Shown here: positions 8,897-20,429 of the stretch, in pieces
Layout: every line of letters starts with the position of its first letter
Position numbering within the stretch: the stretch's first letter is position 1
DNA from: Hydrangea macrophylla
Taxonomy: Eukaryota > Streptophyta > Magnoliopsida > Cornales > Hydrangeaceae
Length of the DNA stretch: 64,000 nt
Assembly: GCA_033977485.1 (NCBI GenBank)
Contig: CM066983.1
Location: 65,706,010-65,770,009, forward strand
Direction: 5' to 3'
Made by a program: the position numbers and the translations under genes
The notes under the pieces: generated by a model
Told to the model about the DNA's origin: nothing
The model's input: the letters and a program-made list of their open reading frames with translations, nothing else
Database searches by the model: none

Positions 8897-11800
8897 CCCT
8901 CCCTGTTTGACTGCCAGACACATCTCCACTAAAATGGCCATAACTCCCTATACAAAAATCGGATTTGTGATCCGTTTGATGTTTTGGAAACTAGATTTAA
9001 ATACCTTTCCAACCATATAAGATACAATATTTAATTAATTTCCAATTGGTTGGGGCATTGCTTTAAAGATGACCCACTTAAAATTTATTTTCAAAACATT
9101 AACTTTTAGAGTTTGTTTGAGCCCCTATGAGTGTGAGATCAAGATGCCTTACAATGATGGTCCTAGACTTCAACAAATGATGAAATATCTTCAAGTATTC
9201 ATGCTTGATCCTTGTTGAGCTCCTTGTAATCTTGATCTACATCAATTAAATCTCATGCACACAAAGATGTTAAAACATTGATACAATATTAATATATGAG
9301 ATTATATATGAGCATAAAAATGACTATGAAAATAACAAAGAATGAATCAATATGAATCATGTAATTATCATAGCATATTTGACATCAGTAAAACATAAAT
9401 AAATATGCCTTAATATACCTTAAGGTTAACAGATATATATACAATAGAGAGAATTGAGAGAGAAAATGAGAGTTTTCTTGAAGAATTTGAAGGATAGGAG
9501 AAGAATTTGAAGATTTTTAGAAGAGCTTCACAAGAGATAGAAGAAATCTTTGAGGTCATAGAGGTAACCTCTCAATCCTTGATAGAATTGGGCAAATTCA
9601 ATCACAAGTTCATAGTTCTAGGATCTTTACACATTTTCAAAACCTCTCTTCCTACGTCATTTCATCACACACCACTTAGAGCTTGTGATTGAATCTCACA
9701 ATATTTCATTAATTTGGATCTAATTGATGCCTTGGGTTTAAGATAAGTTTGATTTTGAAGAACTTGTGTTCCAATTTCTCTAAGTATACCTTGATTCTTC
9801 ATTTTTATTTTCTTTTTGAGATTCATAAAACTTTATGTATTCCTTAGAGTCCTTTTTGAATTCAATTCCTTAGTTTCCTATGGTCTCATGATTCATATGG
9901 AGATTAAGGAAAACTATAGTCATGTCTACACATAGTTAGTGGGATTCAAATCTCAACTCATGATTGGAATCTCCTCACTAAGAATCTTATAGTATTCATG
10001 CTATAATCCATAGAGGTTTATGTAAATTTTGAACTCATTTAGTCTCCAAGGACCATTAATTTGAGAGGGGATTCGGATGTCATGACTCTATATTCCTAAA
10101 GGATCATATGTTTGAGAGAGGAATTAGATGTAGATTTTCATAGTTTATATTCAAAATTCATGAGATTAAGTAAGACCTTAGGATTCTCTTGCTATGAGAT
10201 CTATGATGGAAATCCATTAAGGCTAAATCTATGAATTTCTTCATGTTTCATTATTTATTCCAATAGTCATATTCATACTTGATCCTAGATCTCTCTAGAA
10301 TCATGGATCAAGTTTGATTCGAAATATAAAAATCAATTTAACAAAGGTATAGTGAATCCATAAACCAACTGTGATCAAAGATTTTTTTATAAAATCAGGG
10401 TTCATTAGAATTGGATGAGACAAATTGGAGGATGTTCATAACTCATTTAAGTACCTCTGTGATTTTTGCTTTGATGAAATTCCATGTTTAAGATGGTTTG
10501 GTCTTGTGATTTCACAATAATCAGCTCTCTGTCCAAAATTCCAGAACAGTAAGTCCGTTTTAAAATTAATAAATCAGAACCTTAATCGAACTTCCTTAGC
10601 CTTTGATAATTGTTTCTAAGTAGTTCAATGTGTTAGTAAGGTACCCTAAAAAGATCTAAGTGTTTCTCATTTGTTTACTATTTTTAGAAAATCATACAAG
10701 ATCTCTGGACAAAGAGTTACAGATTCATGAGTGATGTCTAGTTTTTTTTCCATATTCCCAGAGATCTAACCGTTCAAACCTTGATTTTCTTTTTGGGTTA
10801 GAAACTAGACTCATAGAGGCATGTCATATCCAAAATTTATTAAGATCCAACTGTTGAAAGTATGGTTTTCTATCTTTGAAAGTCAAGTCTACTCTCTATA
10901 ATTTACGAGAAACAATCACTGTTTTTGTCTAGTCTCATTGATTTTACCTTAAATGGTTTCCTAATGTCTTGGGACCCAAATCATGTCTTGATAATGATAA
11001 TTTAGCTTAAATCCAGAGGCTAAGTGGTCCAAATTAGTGAGTAAATTCATATCTCATTCTTGTTCACATTCAATCATTCATTCATGCATATTGAAGCTTA
11101 TGACTAGAGCTAGTTCTTGGATAAAATTGGACTTAGTTGAACATAATTGAACATAAACATGGATTCCTTATGATCATGTTGGGATTATAGAGCCCCTATA
11201 TGGACATTACCTTGGCTCCTAGTTGAGACTTGTATATCTATAGAGGTGCTATGGCTCCAACTAATCAAAAGGAATTCATAAATTTATCAATTCTTTCCAT
11301 GCTTGATAGATTTATGCTAGAAGCTTAGGGTTTATTATTTGATATCTTTGATCAAGGCATGTGTACTAATCTTTGTTTTGTAGCGCATATGAGGTACAAT
11401 TTTTCAACCCCTTCTCTAGTTTTTTTCATTCCTTGATTTTAATTGATTTTCGACTTCATGTGCAACACCTTAGACTACGTTTTGCCTTATGTGTATATGT
11501 GGTATAGAGACCATTTCTTAGGATTTCTTTGTATGCATTGCACGTTTTCCATTTCGCGGCTGGATCCCGGGTAAGTTCTCTATTTCCCTACTTGCACATC
11601 ATTTTGCTTGCTACTTGAATTATGTGGCTTATGAATGATATTTTACCGTTAGCAATTTTGCGCCCTTTTGACATGCTTGTGATATGTATACTTATATCTA
11701 TGTATTAGTTGAGGGCATGCTTAGATTATTAATTCTATTAAAAAGGATGTTGAGTAGAGGCCTATCACGAGATAGGATGAAAGGGGTTGTTTTAGTCCGC

Positions 11801-11990
11801 CGGGCTACTTCCCCTTTCATTCCATAATCCCCGGACCCAGTTTATCTTTGTTTTCACAAAAGATCGATTTGCTTTTAAAATGATTTCTTAAATTCCCTAA
11901 AAAAAATTAAGTGGCAACTCGTTTTGAAATTGAATTTGAAAGAAATTGCTTTAAAATCAAAAGTGGACCTAAATGCCGGTATCCACAATC

Positions 11991-12007
11991 TGGCGACTCT
12001 GCTGGGG
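11991..12007 (+). promoter_or_regulatory. Primer-binding site of element 1
   Basis: TGGCGACTCTGCTGGGG, three bases (atc) after the LTR end. The same motif and spacer occur in element 2 (59299-59315, minus strand). It is of the kind reported for Tat/Ogre elements, where tRNA-Arg is usually named as primer; I could not check the tRNA match. Confidence 0.75.
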
Positions 12008-13184
12008 ATCGAACCCAGAATCTCTGGTTTCGCAGGCCAAGATACTGATTTTGGGTTCATTCGAGGATTAGACTTGAAAGCATCCTTTTAGTCGAACTAA
12101 TTAATTTTTGTGTGCCTATTGCATTGCATTTGTAAGTGTCGCCAGTCGATTGCACGGAACTATGACCTTGGAGGCTCATGGCAACTCGGTCGGTCAAGTC
12201 ATCATGGGACCGTGTGATCACCTTTGATCTCGTACCATGTGTTGGTATATGAAGCATCCTATCGAGTGTGTGTCAAGGGTCCCTTATTTGACCAAAACTC
12301 AGCTTTTGCATGGTAGCTTCCATAGAACCTTTCAAATCTTAGGAAATCAATTCTTGACTAGGATTATGTGCTAGGAAGTTTTGTTTGCCCGGAAGGGATT
12401 AGTTGAGATGATGACGATGCTTGCCTGATAAAAGAAACGTAACCTCTTAATCACATTTGAACAATTCCCCTTCATTTCCCATGACATTTGGGAATATGCC
12501 GAATTTTCGATTGTAAGATTACATTCCTTATATCATGTTTAGCTAAGCATCACTGACCTTGTATGCATCCAAGTTCATGAAAAGTGCAATAATTATCCAA
12601 TCATGTGATCTTCTTATCCAAAGTTTCAAATTCACCTTGGTAAAAAGCATTTTTGGAAAAATCCCTCTTGTAAGAAAAATCTTTGAAACCCATTTTCTCT
12701 TGATCAAGGTGAGGTGAACTCAATCATTGTCCACTAAAGAAATATTTTCCATATCCTCAAAGAAGAGATTCAAAATTCGCAAGAATTGTTTTAGAAGACT
12801 TCATCATTTTACAGAAATACTTTTCAAATGAGTTTCAAAGTAAAGTTTTGACTCAATCATCTTGAGAAATACTTTTTTCGATGTTCTTGCGAAAGATGCC
12901 ACCATGATTTTCAAACGAAATATCCAAACATTGAAAGAATTGTGAAGATCACAATGGAAGGAAAAATTATCGCACTTAACATGAATGAAGATTTTATATG
13001 CTTATGTGATTATATGTTATGAATAGAATTTTTACTTTTCTTTGGCATATAGAGTAGGCACACATGCATTGCATCTGTGTGACATATGAAGCATTATAAA
13101 CATTTCACTAAGCATCTGCAAAAGAAAATGTGAAAAATAAATAAAAGTCTTCTCAAATAGATCAAAAAATAATTAAAGAACTGG
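12008..13184 (+). other. Leader region of element 1, non-coding
   Basis: About 1.2 kb between primer site and gag, AT-rich, with no supported frame. Long leaders before gag are usual for Tat-group elements. Confidence 0.6.
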
Positions 13185-14583
13185 TTGCAGGTGACGATAG
13201 AACCGGTTACAAGCACAGTCTGGTATAGAGATTCCACTACGAGGTTAGTCAGAAGAGAGATGGCACTACAAGCAAACGCGAGAGAAATAGCAGAATTGAG
13301 TGCTATAGTAGAACATCTTGCAGGACAGATGACTAGGATGATGACCTTGATGGAAACAATGGCATGACAGCCGCCTATAGTTAACCCACCAGTTGTTGAT
13401 CCTCCTACTAGAGAAGAGGATTGGTTTGATGACCCAGAAGTTCAGAGAGCTGATGTGGCACGGGCAGAAAAAGAAAGAATCGAGAAAGAGATAGTTGAGA
13501 AAGAAAAATTAATGGCTAAAAAAGTAGAGAAGCTTGAGAGGGTGGTCCGTAAGGCTCAAGGGGTAGACACCTATTTACTAGAGTTGGAAAGACTGTATGA
13601 TGGAGTCCATGAGATACTGTCCGCCGGGTTCAAAATGCCGATCTTTGACAAATTCGATGGGACGGGTAATCTTTGTAGCCATATAAGAATGTGTATTGGG
13701 GCCTTCCAGCCTAGCGGATTGGGTACTACAATGATGTTTGTTTTGTTCCAGCAAATCTTGACCAGGGCCGCCTTATCATGGTACCTTACACTTGAGCCAA
13801 GCAAAACTAGGATTTGGGAAGAAGTAGTGAAGTTGTTCATAGCCCAATATGATCACAATCGGGAGTTAGATGTGACTATCTGGGATTTGGAAACCACCAG
13901 ACAAGAGCAAAATGATACATTCGCTAAGTTTTTAAAAAGATGGAGGGGAAAGGCTGCAAAGATGACTAACAGACCAAACGAAAAAGAACAAGTGAGAAAA
14001 ATTATCAAGAACATGCACCTGGAATATCTTGAGAAGTTGAAGTTTCAGTCAATAGTTACTTTTGAGTAATTGTTTGACCTAGGCACAAGAATTGAAGATG
14101 CAATCCGAGATGGCAGGATCAAGAGAGTACATCCGATGAATGATTCAAAAAAAGTTGATGTATTCAGATAGTTATTTATTGCCTGATGTCAGTGCATTGA
14201 CACCACAACAGTTTTCTAATCAATCCAGTCAATCAAGAGGTTTGTTCCAATGGCAGAGCATATTTCGAAGTACCACAATTATAGAGAACAATAAGTCAGG
14301 ATCGAATCGAGACCAACCGAAGGCGCGCAGAGAATTCACAAAGTTGGGAATGTCATTGAATATGGCACTAGAAAAGATGCTAGAAAAGGAATATTTGAAG
14401 AAGTTGGAACTTGGAAAACCCCTCAAACGTCCACCTCCCAGATACGATGCATCCAAATATTGTGATTACCACCAAGATCGTGGTCATACAACCAATAGTT
14501 GTAAGAGGCTTCGCCATGCCATTCAGGACCTCATAGACGATGCGTCGTATCCAAATCCCATCCACTATCTTGGATTGAATTAA
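13185..14583 (+). pseudogene. Tat/Ogre-type gag of element 1, two stops and one frameshift
   Basis: The frame starting at 13185 carries an N-terminal coiled-coil segment, a TGA at 13365, then a Lys/Glu-rich coil. The Retrotrans_gag core follows, with the FDKFDGTGN motif near 13646 and a W-Y-L-T-L-E-P-S-K segment near 13780. After TAA at 14067 it continues in frame through L-G-T-R-I-E-D-A-I, then shifts by one base in an A run near 14148. The last part ends with a zinc-knuckle-like YCDYHQDRGHTTNSC followed by R-L-R-H-A-I-Q-D-L-I-D, typical of Tat gag. No protease or RT follows. The wording of the core fits the Tat lineage better than chromovirus or Athila. Function is lost in this copy. Confidence 0.88.
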
Positions 14584-16245
14584 TCTCTATCAAATCCAAA
14601 TCCATGCGATGCTTGTTCTTGCCTTTGATGGAGATCTTAGAACAAATGTTAAGCTCATGCATTGAAGTGATTAATAGTGTTTGGAAGTACTGTTGTTGAA
14701 GAAAATGTGGATGCTCTTGAAGACCCAATAAATTGAAAATCATTTGTGACACTCCAATTGAGACCAAAGTCGAGTCATGTTAAGTTGGAGTCAAATGTCA
14801 AGTCCAGTTGAGTCTTGTAGTTAGTTTGTTATCGAGTCTATTGTCAAGTCTTTGTCGAGTCAATCGAGTTAGGTGGTGTAATCCGCTGCTAGTTGAATAA
14901 AATCTCATTCTGTTTGATTCAGTGTGCCAAGTCATGAATGTATGGATCATTAAGCCAAGAAAAAAAAAAAGAAGAAAGAAAAAAAAATCACTTTTTCAAA
15001 CAATCATGGAATATACTTTATTAATAAATCGTTGTAGTGAAAAGGATTCCCAAGTGATCAAAGCAAATATGTGCGAAATCCAAAGAGGAGTATAGAATTG
15101 ATTAGCTTGACTATAAGAATTTAAAGATTTATTGCTCAATCTTGAAAAGATGAACTTGGAACTTCTTGAAGCTTACTCACCATCCCTTTTTTCTCAAGTG
15201 CTAAGCCTAAAAAATGAGCCTAACTAGTGCACAACTATAAATGTGGTCCTTGATGGTAGCTGAATAAATGAACTTCTTCCTCCAAAAAAAAGGAAGAAAA
15301 AAGAGGAAAGAAGAATAGAAAAAAGAAGATGATGAAGGAGCTCGCTAGGATGAAAACCCGATAGGGCGCCTAGGCAAAAGTTAGAGCAAAAATAAGATGC
15401 GTGTTGATTTCAAAATCCAAATCCTAGCCAGTTAAAATCATGAAGAGAATAAGAGATATTGAGGTAGAGAAAAGAAAGGAAAGAGAAAAGAAAAAAGCAG
15501 AGAATAAATAAGATTGAGAATTCTTGAGCACTTCAAAGTACATCATTGGTACATGAATTATCCCAAGGCTTTGTGTTGTTCTCAACAAAGAAAAGAAATT
15601 GGAAATGAAAAGAGAGATTTGAAAGTATCAATTAGTATCAAAATTTTGTGAGATACTCAATGGCTAAGTGGGCCTAAAACAATGCAAAGATATCTTTGAG
15701 GAAAATAAAGAGTGATTTGGAGGGCTGATATTGCTTTGTGAGTATGATAAAGTATGAATAAAACACGATGTGTTATGATAGTTGTATAGATTGACTGGCT
15801 AGTGAAAAGGTAAAAAGAATCAACCGCCACAAACAAAAAAGAAAAGAAAAGAAAAAAGAAGAAAATAAAAAAATAATAATAATAATAAAAGGGAGAAGTA
15901 GCTCATATTCTCACCATCTTGTTCAAAAGCTACCACAAGGGGTCCATTTTGGAAAATCTTCCCAAGAAAGAGCACTCAATGGACTCATATGGAAACGTGG
16001 CTCGAAAAGCCCACAAGTTCTTGAAGCCTTATTCTTTCAAGACCTCTAGAGTTGATGAACTACGTTTTGACCTGATTCCCACTTGGGGATACATATCCAG
16101 CCTATGCGGTTCGGTCACAAACATCATTGCGCCATGTGATATTTCTCTTTCAAACCTCAGTCGAACCTTCCAGGATTCTCGGTCCATAACCATCCCGAAA
16201 TCATAAGTATCACCCCTTTGTGCCTTTGGTTTCCTTCCTTCAGAA
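14584..16245 (+). other. Non-coding 3' region of element 1 after gag
   Basis: Purine-rich and A-rich stretches (about 14960-15000, 15290-15330, 15830-15895), with no pol similarity in any frame. One CTACG hairpin lies at 16058-16094. Short frames here are not supported. Confidence 0.6.
16058..16094 (+). repeat. CTACG...CGTAG-type hairpin motif, element 1 copy 1
   Basis: AACTACGT...CTGATTCCC...GGGATACAT: an inner TCCC/GGGA inverted repeat with an outer CTACG arm whose partner has decayed. The same bipartite motif recurs at 19534 and four times in element 2. Confidence 0.6.
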
Positions 16246-16392
16246 TAGGGGCAAACTTGCGTATGTTTTGCCTGAAGCCACATTTATATCGCCAAACCAA
16301 GGGCAAACTTCGTTTGCTAAACACCTCATTTAACCCCATAAGCAATGCCTCCGTGTCCTATTCAAACTAGGGGCAAACTTTGTTTGTCAAAA
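16246..16392 (+). repeat. PPT-like AGGGGCAAACTT array, element 1
   Basis: Three copies of (A)GGGGCAAACTT at about 16248, 16300 and 16369, each followed by a CGTTTG-like inverted partner. The true polypurine tract at 19733 contains the same GGGGCAAACT word. Element 2 has four homologous copies. Confidence 0.7.
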
Positions 16393-17354
16393 TCCCTCCA
16401 TGTCAGAGATAAGTTCTTAAGTAATCGAGTTTGTTTTGAATGGAGTATCTTTTATTCTATAAGCTAAAGCACTTATTTGAAGCACACTCTGGATAGGCAA
16501 AGAATCAGCTAACCCAAAAAGGGAGAATCTTCAAAGTTTAGATTTGTTGGTAAAGTACTACCATTGTAAGATGATACATTATTCATGATAACAGCACATT
16601 GATTCACAATAATGCAGAGTTTGAGTCAGTCGTCTTGTATAATTGCCTTATCAAGATTGTCCTCCTTTGATGAGTCAATAATGGTCTCAAATGCGTGGGT
16701 TCAAGATGATGGATAAAGATTTAAAAAATTCTCTATGAGCATCCTAAGAGCAATACAAGTAGAAGTTCCAACACTGTCACGACATCGGTTAAAGTTGTAG
16801 TGTGAGAAGTTTCGAAAGTAGGTGTAATGATCATCCTCATTACATAAGTTCATCAGTGATTTTTGAGCACAAAGCATTGAATTTGAGGAAGCATCCTCAG
16901 AATTGGACAGTTGATGATTGGAATCAAAGTAGAATCAGTGTGCGTCAGTTAAGTGGGGGTAATTTGGAATTGAGTTAAGGCCTGCATTGATTAAGAGTTG
17001 TTGAGTCAATCGGTTAAGCCTTGAGTAAGTTGAGTATCTGCCAGAATCATACAAGAGTCTGGAAAGCCTGCATTTGTTAGTCAGAATTGATCAAATTGAA
17101 ATCATGGCATGCTATCAAATTAGAACTAAGAGTTGAAAGAACATCAGATGAATTGAGTATCAGTTATGAGCAGAATCAAGAATGGATCATTCAAAGTAGC
17201 AAAGTAAAGAATTTGAATATAAATCAGTGGAAGCATCAGTCGAACAAGCAGAATTTCTTAGGAATGAACTTGAACCTCATCAAGTTAAAAATAAGTCAGT
17301 TGAATCCACAAAGTCGTTTGAGAATCAGCCCAATACCAGTTAATCATTTTTTGT
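16393..17354 (+). other. Non-coding spacer of element 1
   Basis: About 960 bp, AT-rich, without a supported gene. The frame at 17087-17392 runs into the tandem array and lacks any recognisable domain. Confidence 0.55.
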
Positions 17355-18325
17355 GTCGCTTTTGCAAAATTAGTCCCCAAAAGGGTTATTGATTGTCGCT
17401 TTGCAACATAAATCCTTACGAGGCTGTTGATATCTGCATTTGCAATGTAAGTCCTTATGAGGCATTTGATCTCTGCTTTTGGAACATAATTCCACAAAAG
17501 GGCTATTGATTGTCGCTTTTTGCAACATAAGTCCTTACGAGGCTGTTTATCTCCGCATTCCCAATGTAAGTCATTACGAGGCTTTTGATCTCTACTTTTG
17601 GAACATAAGTCCCCAAAAGGACTGTTGATTGTCGCTTTTTGCAACATAAGTCCTTACGAGGCTGTTGATCTCTTCATTCGTAATGTAAGTCCTTACGAGG
17701 TTTTTAATCTCTGCTTTTGGAACATAAGTCCCCAAAAGGGCTGTTGATCGTCGCTTTTTGCAATATAAGTCCTTACGAGGCTATTGATCTCTGCATTCGT
17801 AATGTAAGTCCTTACAAGGCTTCTGATCTCTGATTTTGGAACATAAGTCCCCAAAAGGGCTGGTGATTGTCGCTTTTTGCAACATAAGTCCTTACGAGGC
17901 TGTTTATCTCTGCATTCGCAATATAAGTCCTTACGAGGCTTTTGATCTCTGCTTTTGGAATACAAGTCCCCAAAAGGGTTGTTGATTGTCTTTTTTTGCA
18001 ACATAAGTCCTTACAAGGCTGTTGATCTCTGCATTCGCAATATAAGTCCTTACGAGGCTGTTGATTATCACTTTCGCAACATAAGTCCTTACGGGACTAT
18101 TGATCTCTGCATTCGTAATGTAAGTCCTTACGAGGCTTTTAATCTCTGCTTTTGAAACATAAGTCCATAAAAGGGCTGTTGATTGTCGCTTTTTGCAACA
18201 TAAGTCCTTACGAGGCTGTTGATCTCTGCATTCGCAATGTAAGTCCTTACAAGGTTGTTGATCTTTACTTTTGCAATGTAAAGTCCCCTAAAGGGCTATT
18301 GATTGTCGCTTTTAAAGTCCTTGAA
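17355..18325 (+). repeat. Tandem array A: 119-bp higher-order repeat of three ~40-bp subunits
   Basis: The word CCCCAAAAGGG recurs at 17375, 17492, 17611, 17730, 17849 and 17968 (period 119), then 18166 and 18286, with one unit shortened by a subunit. Each unit has three related ~40-bp parts: GCAACATAAGTCC-TTACGAG-GCTGTTGAT, GCAATGTAAGTCC..., and GGAACATAAGTCCCC.... Frames within it are repeat artefacts. Confidence 0.92.
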
Positions 18326-18479
18326 AAGCAATCATTGTTAGTCCTCAACGGCAATCCCTGGTCAATCACTTAGAATCATCTGGGCAACAATCCCTAAATC
18401 ATCTTTTCAATCAATTTTAGGATGTAATGCGTGAAGCGTAGTCTAGTCAATTACATTTTGAAGAGAGAAAATTGCACGA

Positions 18480-19330
18480 CATAGGAGTATAAGATGCAAA
18501 GAGCATCTCAGTAGATCAGATGGTCTTTGGAAGATTCTGAGTATAAGGCGTGAAGTGTCTCAAATCTTTCAGCATGCTACCTGATTCGACTATGGAGTGT
18601 AAGACGTGAAACATCTCAGTCGATCAGATGATTTTTGGAATTTATGAGTATAAGGCATGAAGCGTCTCAGTCGATTAGATGATTTTTGGAGGATTATGTA
18701 GTGTAAGGCGTGAAGCGACTCCATCTTTCAGCGTGCTACCTGATTTGACTATGGAGTGTAAGGTATGAAGCGTCTTAGTCGATCAGATAATTTTTGGAGG
18801 ATTATGGAGTGTAAGGTATGAAGCGACTCAATCTTTAAGCGTGCTACCTGATTCGGCATGGGGTGTAAGGCATGAAGCGTCTCAGTCGATTAGATGATTT
18901 TTGGAAGATTATGGAGTATAAGGCATGAAGTGACTCAATCTTTCAACGTGCTACCTGGTTCGATTATGGAGTGTAAGGCATGAATCGTCTCAGTCGATCA
19001 GATGATTTTTGGAGGATTATGGAGTGTAAGGTGTGAAGCGACTCAATCTTTCAGCGTGCTACCTGATTCGACTATGGAGTGTAAGGCATGAAGTGTCTTA
19101 GTCAATCAGATGATTTTTGGAGGATTATGGAGTATAAGGTGTGAAGGGACTAACTCTTTCAGCGTGCTACCTGATTCGGCTATGGACTGTAAGGCTTGAA
19201 GAATCTCAGTCGATCAGACGATTTTTTTAAGATTATGGAGTGTAAGGCGTGAAGCGACTCAATCTTTCAGCGTGCTACCTAATTCGACTATGGAGTGTAA
19301 GGTATGAAGCGGCTCAGTCGATTAGATGAT
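18480..19330 (+). repeat. Tandem array B: 108-bp repeat
   Basis: The word GTGCTACCT recurs at ~18733, 18841, 18948, 19056, 19164 and 19272 (period 108), with one more copy near 18574 at irregular spacing. Each unit holds two related ~54-bp halves beginning ATGGAGTGTAAGGC. Confidence 0.9.
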
Positions 19331-19533
19331 TCCTCGAAGCACATGTTCCCAGGAATAAAACTATAAGATAACTAGAGAATTTGAAGCATAAGGTGCATTT
19401 ATGATAATAGGAAGAATAACATGATTCCGAATCATCACGTTTGGGAGCATGAAACTGTTTAAGCATATGCATCACGATAAGATAGGAGCATCCATCTGTG
19501 TGATTATTTACGTTTATGTATTGTCCTTTGCCC

Positions 19534-19576
19534 GAACTACGTCCTGGTCTGATTCCCGATGGGATATATAGGCATC
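19534..19576 (+). repeat. CTACG hairpin motif, element 1 copy 2
   Basis: GAACTACGTCC...GATTCCCGATGGGATATATAGGCA, 170 bp before the polypurine tract. It is homologous to 51739-51780 in element 2 at the matching position. Confidence 0.65.
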
Positions 19577-19732
19577 TCATCATTGAGCACGACCAACTTT
19601 TGGCTCTCTGCACACCCGATTTTTGCAACACACCTTTTGTTTTTACCGAGATTCGACAGTTTGGTAAAAGGCTTGTCTTTCACACTGGCTTCGACATTCA
19701 CTTGTGCTACGCATTGCTTTACAAGCTCTGTC

Positions 19733-19746
19733 GAAGAGGGGCAAAC
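19733..19746 (+). promoter_or_regulatory. Polypurine tract of element 1
   Basis: GAAGAGGGGCAAAC immediately before TGTAGACACC of the 3' LTR. Element 2 has CAAAGAGGGGCAAAC in the same place. Confidence 0.8.
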
Positions 19747-20206
19747 TGTAGACACCCCGATTTTGACCAAACGTCAAATCCAGAGATTGGTTACTTCTAA
19801 AAGACCAATGATGACGATGACCGGTGAAATTTGAAGTTTTTCCAGAGAATTCAAATTCTTCAAAGATTCTTTGAACCAAGTTTCAAAAATCAAAAATAAA
19901 GAGAAATTAGGTATTCGGGAGAAACCCGAACGTTAAAGAACGTATGAGAAAGTCAGTCTGGGGATTTATCCTAAAAAAAGGAGAGAGAGAAAATGAAAAG
20001 AAGTTTTGAAAAGAAAAGAGAAAAGGATAGAAGAAAAGAAAAGGAAAAAAAAAGGAAATAAAATGATATATTAGAATATATACCATGCATATGGGTATAT
20101 TCTAATGAAGTAAATTACAAATATAAGTACATTAGATATAATTTACTAAATAATTAAGTTTATGTTAATATATATTTTGAAAATTAAAAAGGCAAGAATA
20201 CTGTTA

Positions 20207-20329
20207 GTCGCGGCACGTGGCGAAGCCGGCGGCACTCACCGGCAGTCAGTGAGTGCCGCCCGGCAGTCAGTGAGTACCGCCCGGCACACTGCAAGTGCCA
20301 CAGGCAAGTCGTCGAGTGCCGCTCGCGGT
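20207..20329. repeat. GTGCC/GGCAC palindromic island, right LTR of element 1
   Basis: Contains an extra CGGCAGTCAGTGAGT unit relative to 4468-4556 and ends ~90 bp before the TATA box at 20419. Confidence 0.8.
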
Positions 20330-20418
20330 AACAGACTGCTTTTCTCACATGTTCTAGAAGAAAACTTTGCACATGGGTTTTCACCTGAATTTACCCATTT
20401 AACATTGTAATGTTGGTC

Positions 20419-20429
20419 TATATAAACAG
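20419..20429 (+). promoter_or_regulatory. TATA box, right LTR of element 1
   Basis: TATATAAACAG, one change from the left copy. Confidence 0.6.

Larger units (their letters stand above)
4729..9431 (-). mobile_element. Sirevirus-like copia element with gag only, nested in element 1's LTR
   Basis: Target duplication gatat flanks it (4724-4728 and 9432-9436), and the same site is uninterrupted in element 1's right LTR near 20495. LTRs are 4729-6011 and 8093-9431, TGTTAACC...GGCCAACA on the minus strand. The primer site TGGTATCAGAGC (initiator tRNA-Met type) and polypurine tract are present. The internal region is only 2.1 kb and holds gag and non-coding DNA but no protease, integrase or RT. Coiled-coil-rich gag and multiple purine tracts are Sirevirus traits, which is the basis for the lineage call. 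Confidence 0.85.
8093..9431 (-). mobile_element. Sirevirus-like 5' LTR (right copy)
   Basis: 1339 bp. It differs from the left copy by two extra palindrome units and an expanded G run at 8119-8140. Its outer end GGTTAACA abuts the gatat duplication. Confidence 0.88.
4005..11987 (+). mobile_element. Element 1 left (5') LTR, interrupted
   Basis: The segments 4005-4728 and 9437-11987 align end to end with the right LTR at 19747-23029. The insert 4729-9431 and one copy of gatat interrupt it. Short frames inside it, such as 9507-9692, are not genes; the same stretch recurs in the other LTR. Confidence 0.9.

Noticed and set aside
9507..9692. 61-codon frame repeated at 20563-20748
   Set aside because: The same LTR sequence twice; no domain, and the repeat is explained by the paired LTRs.
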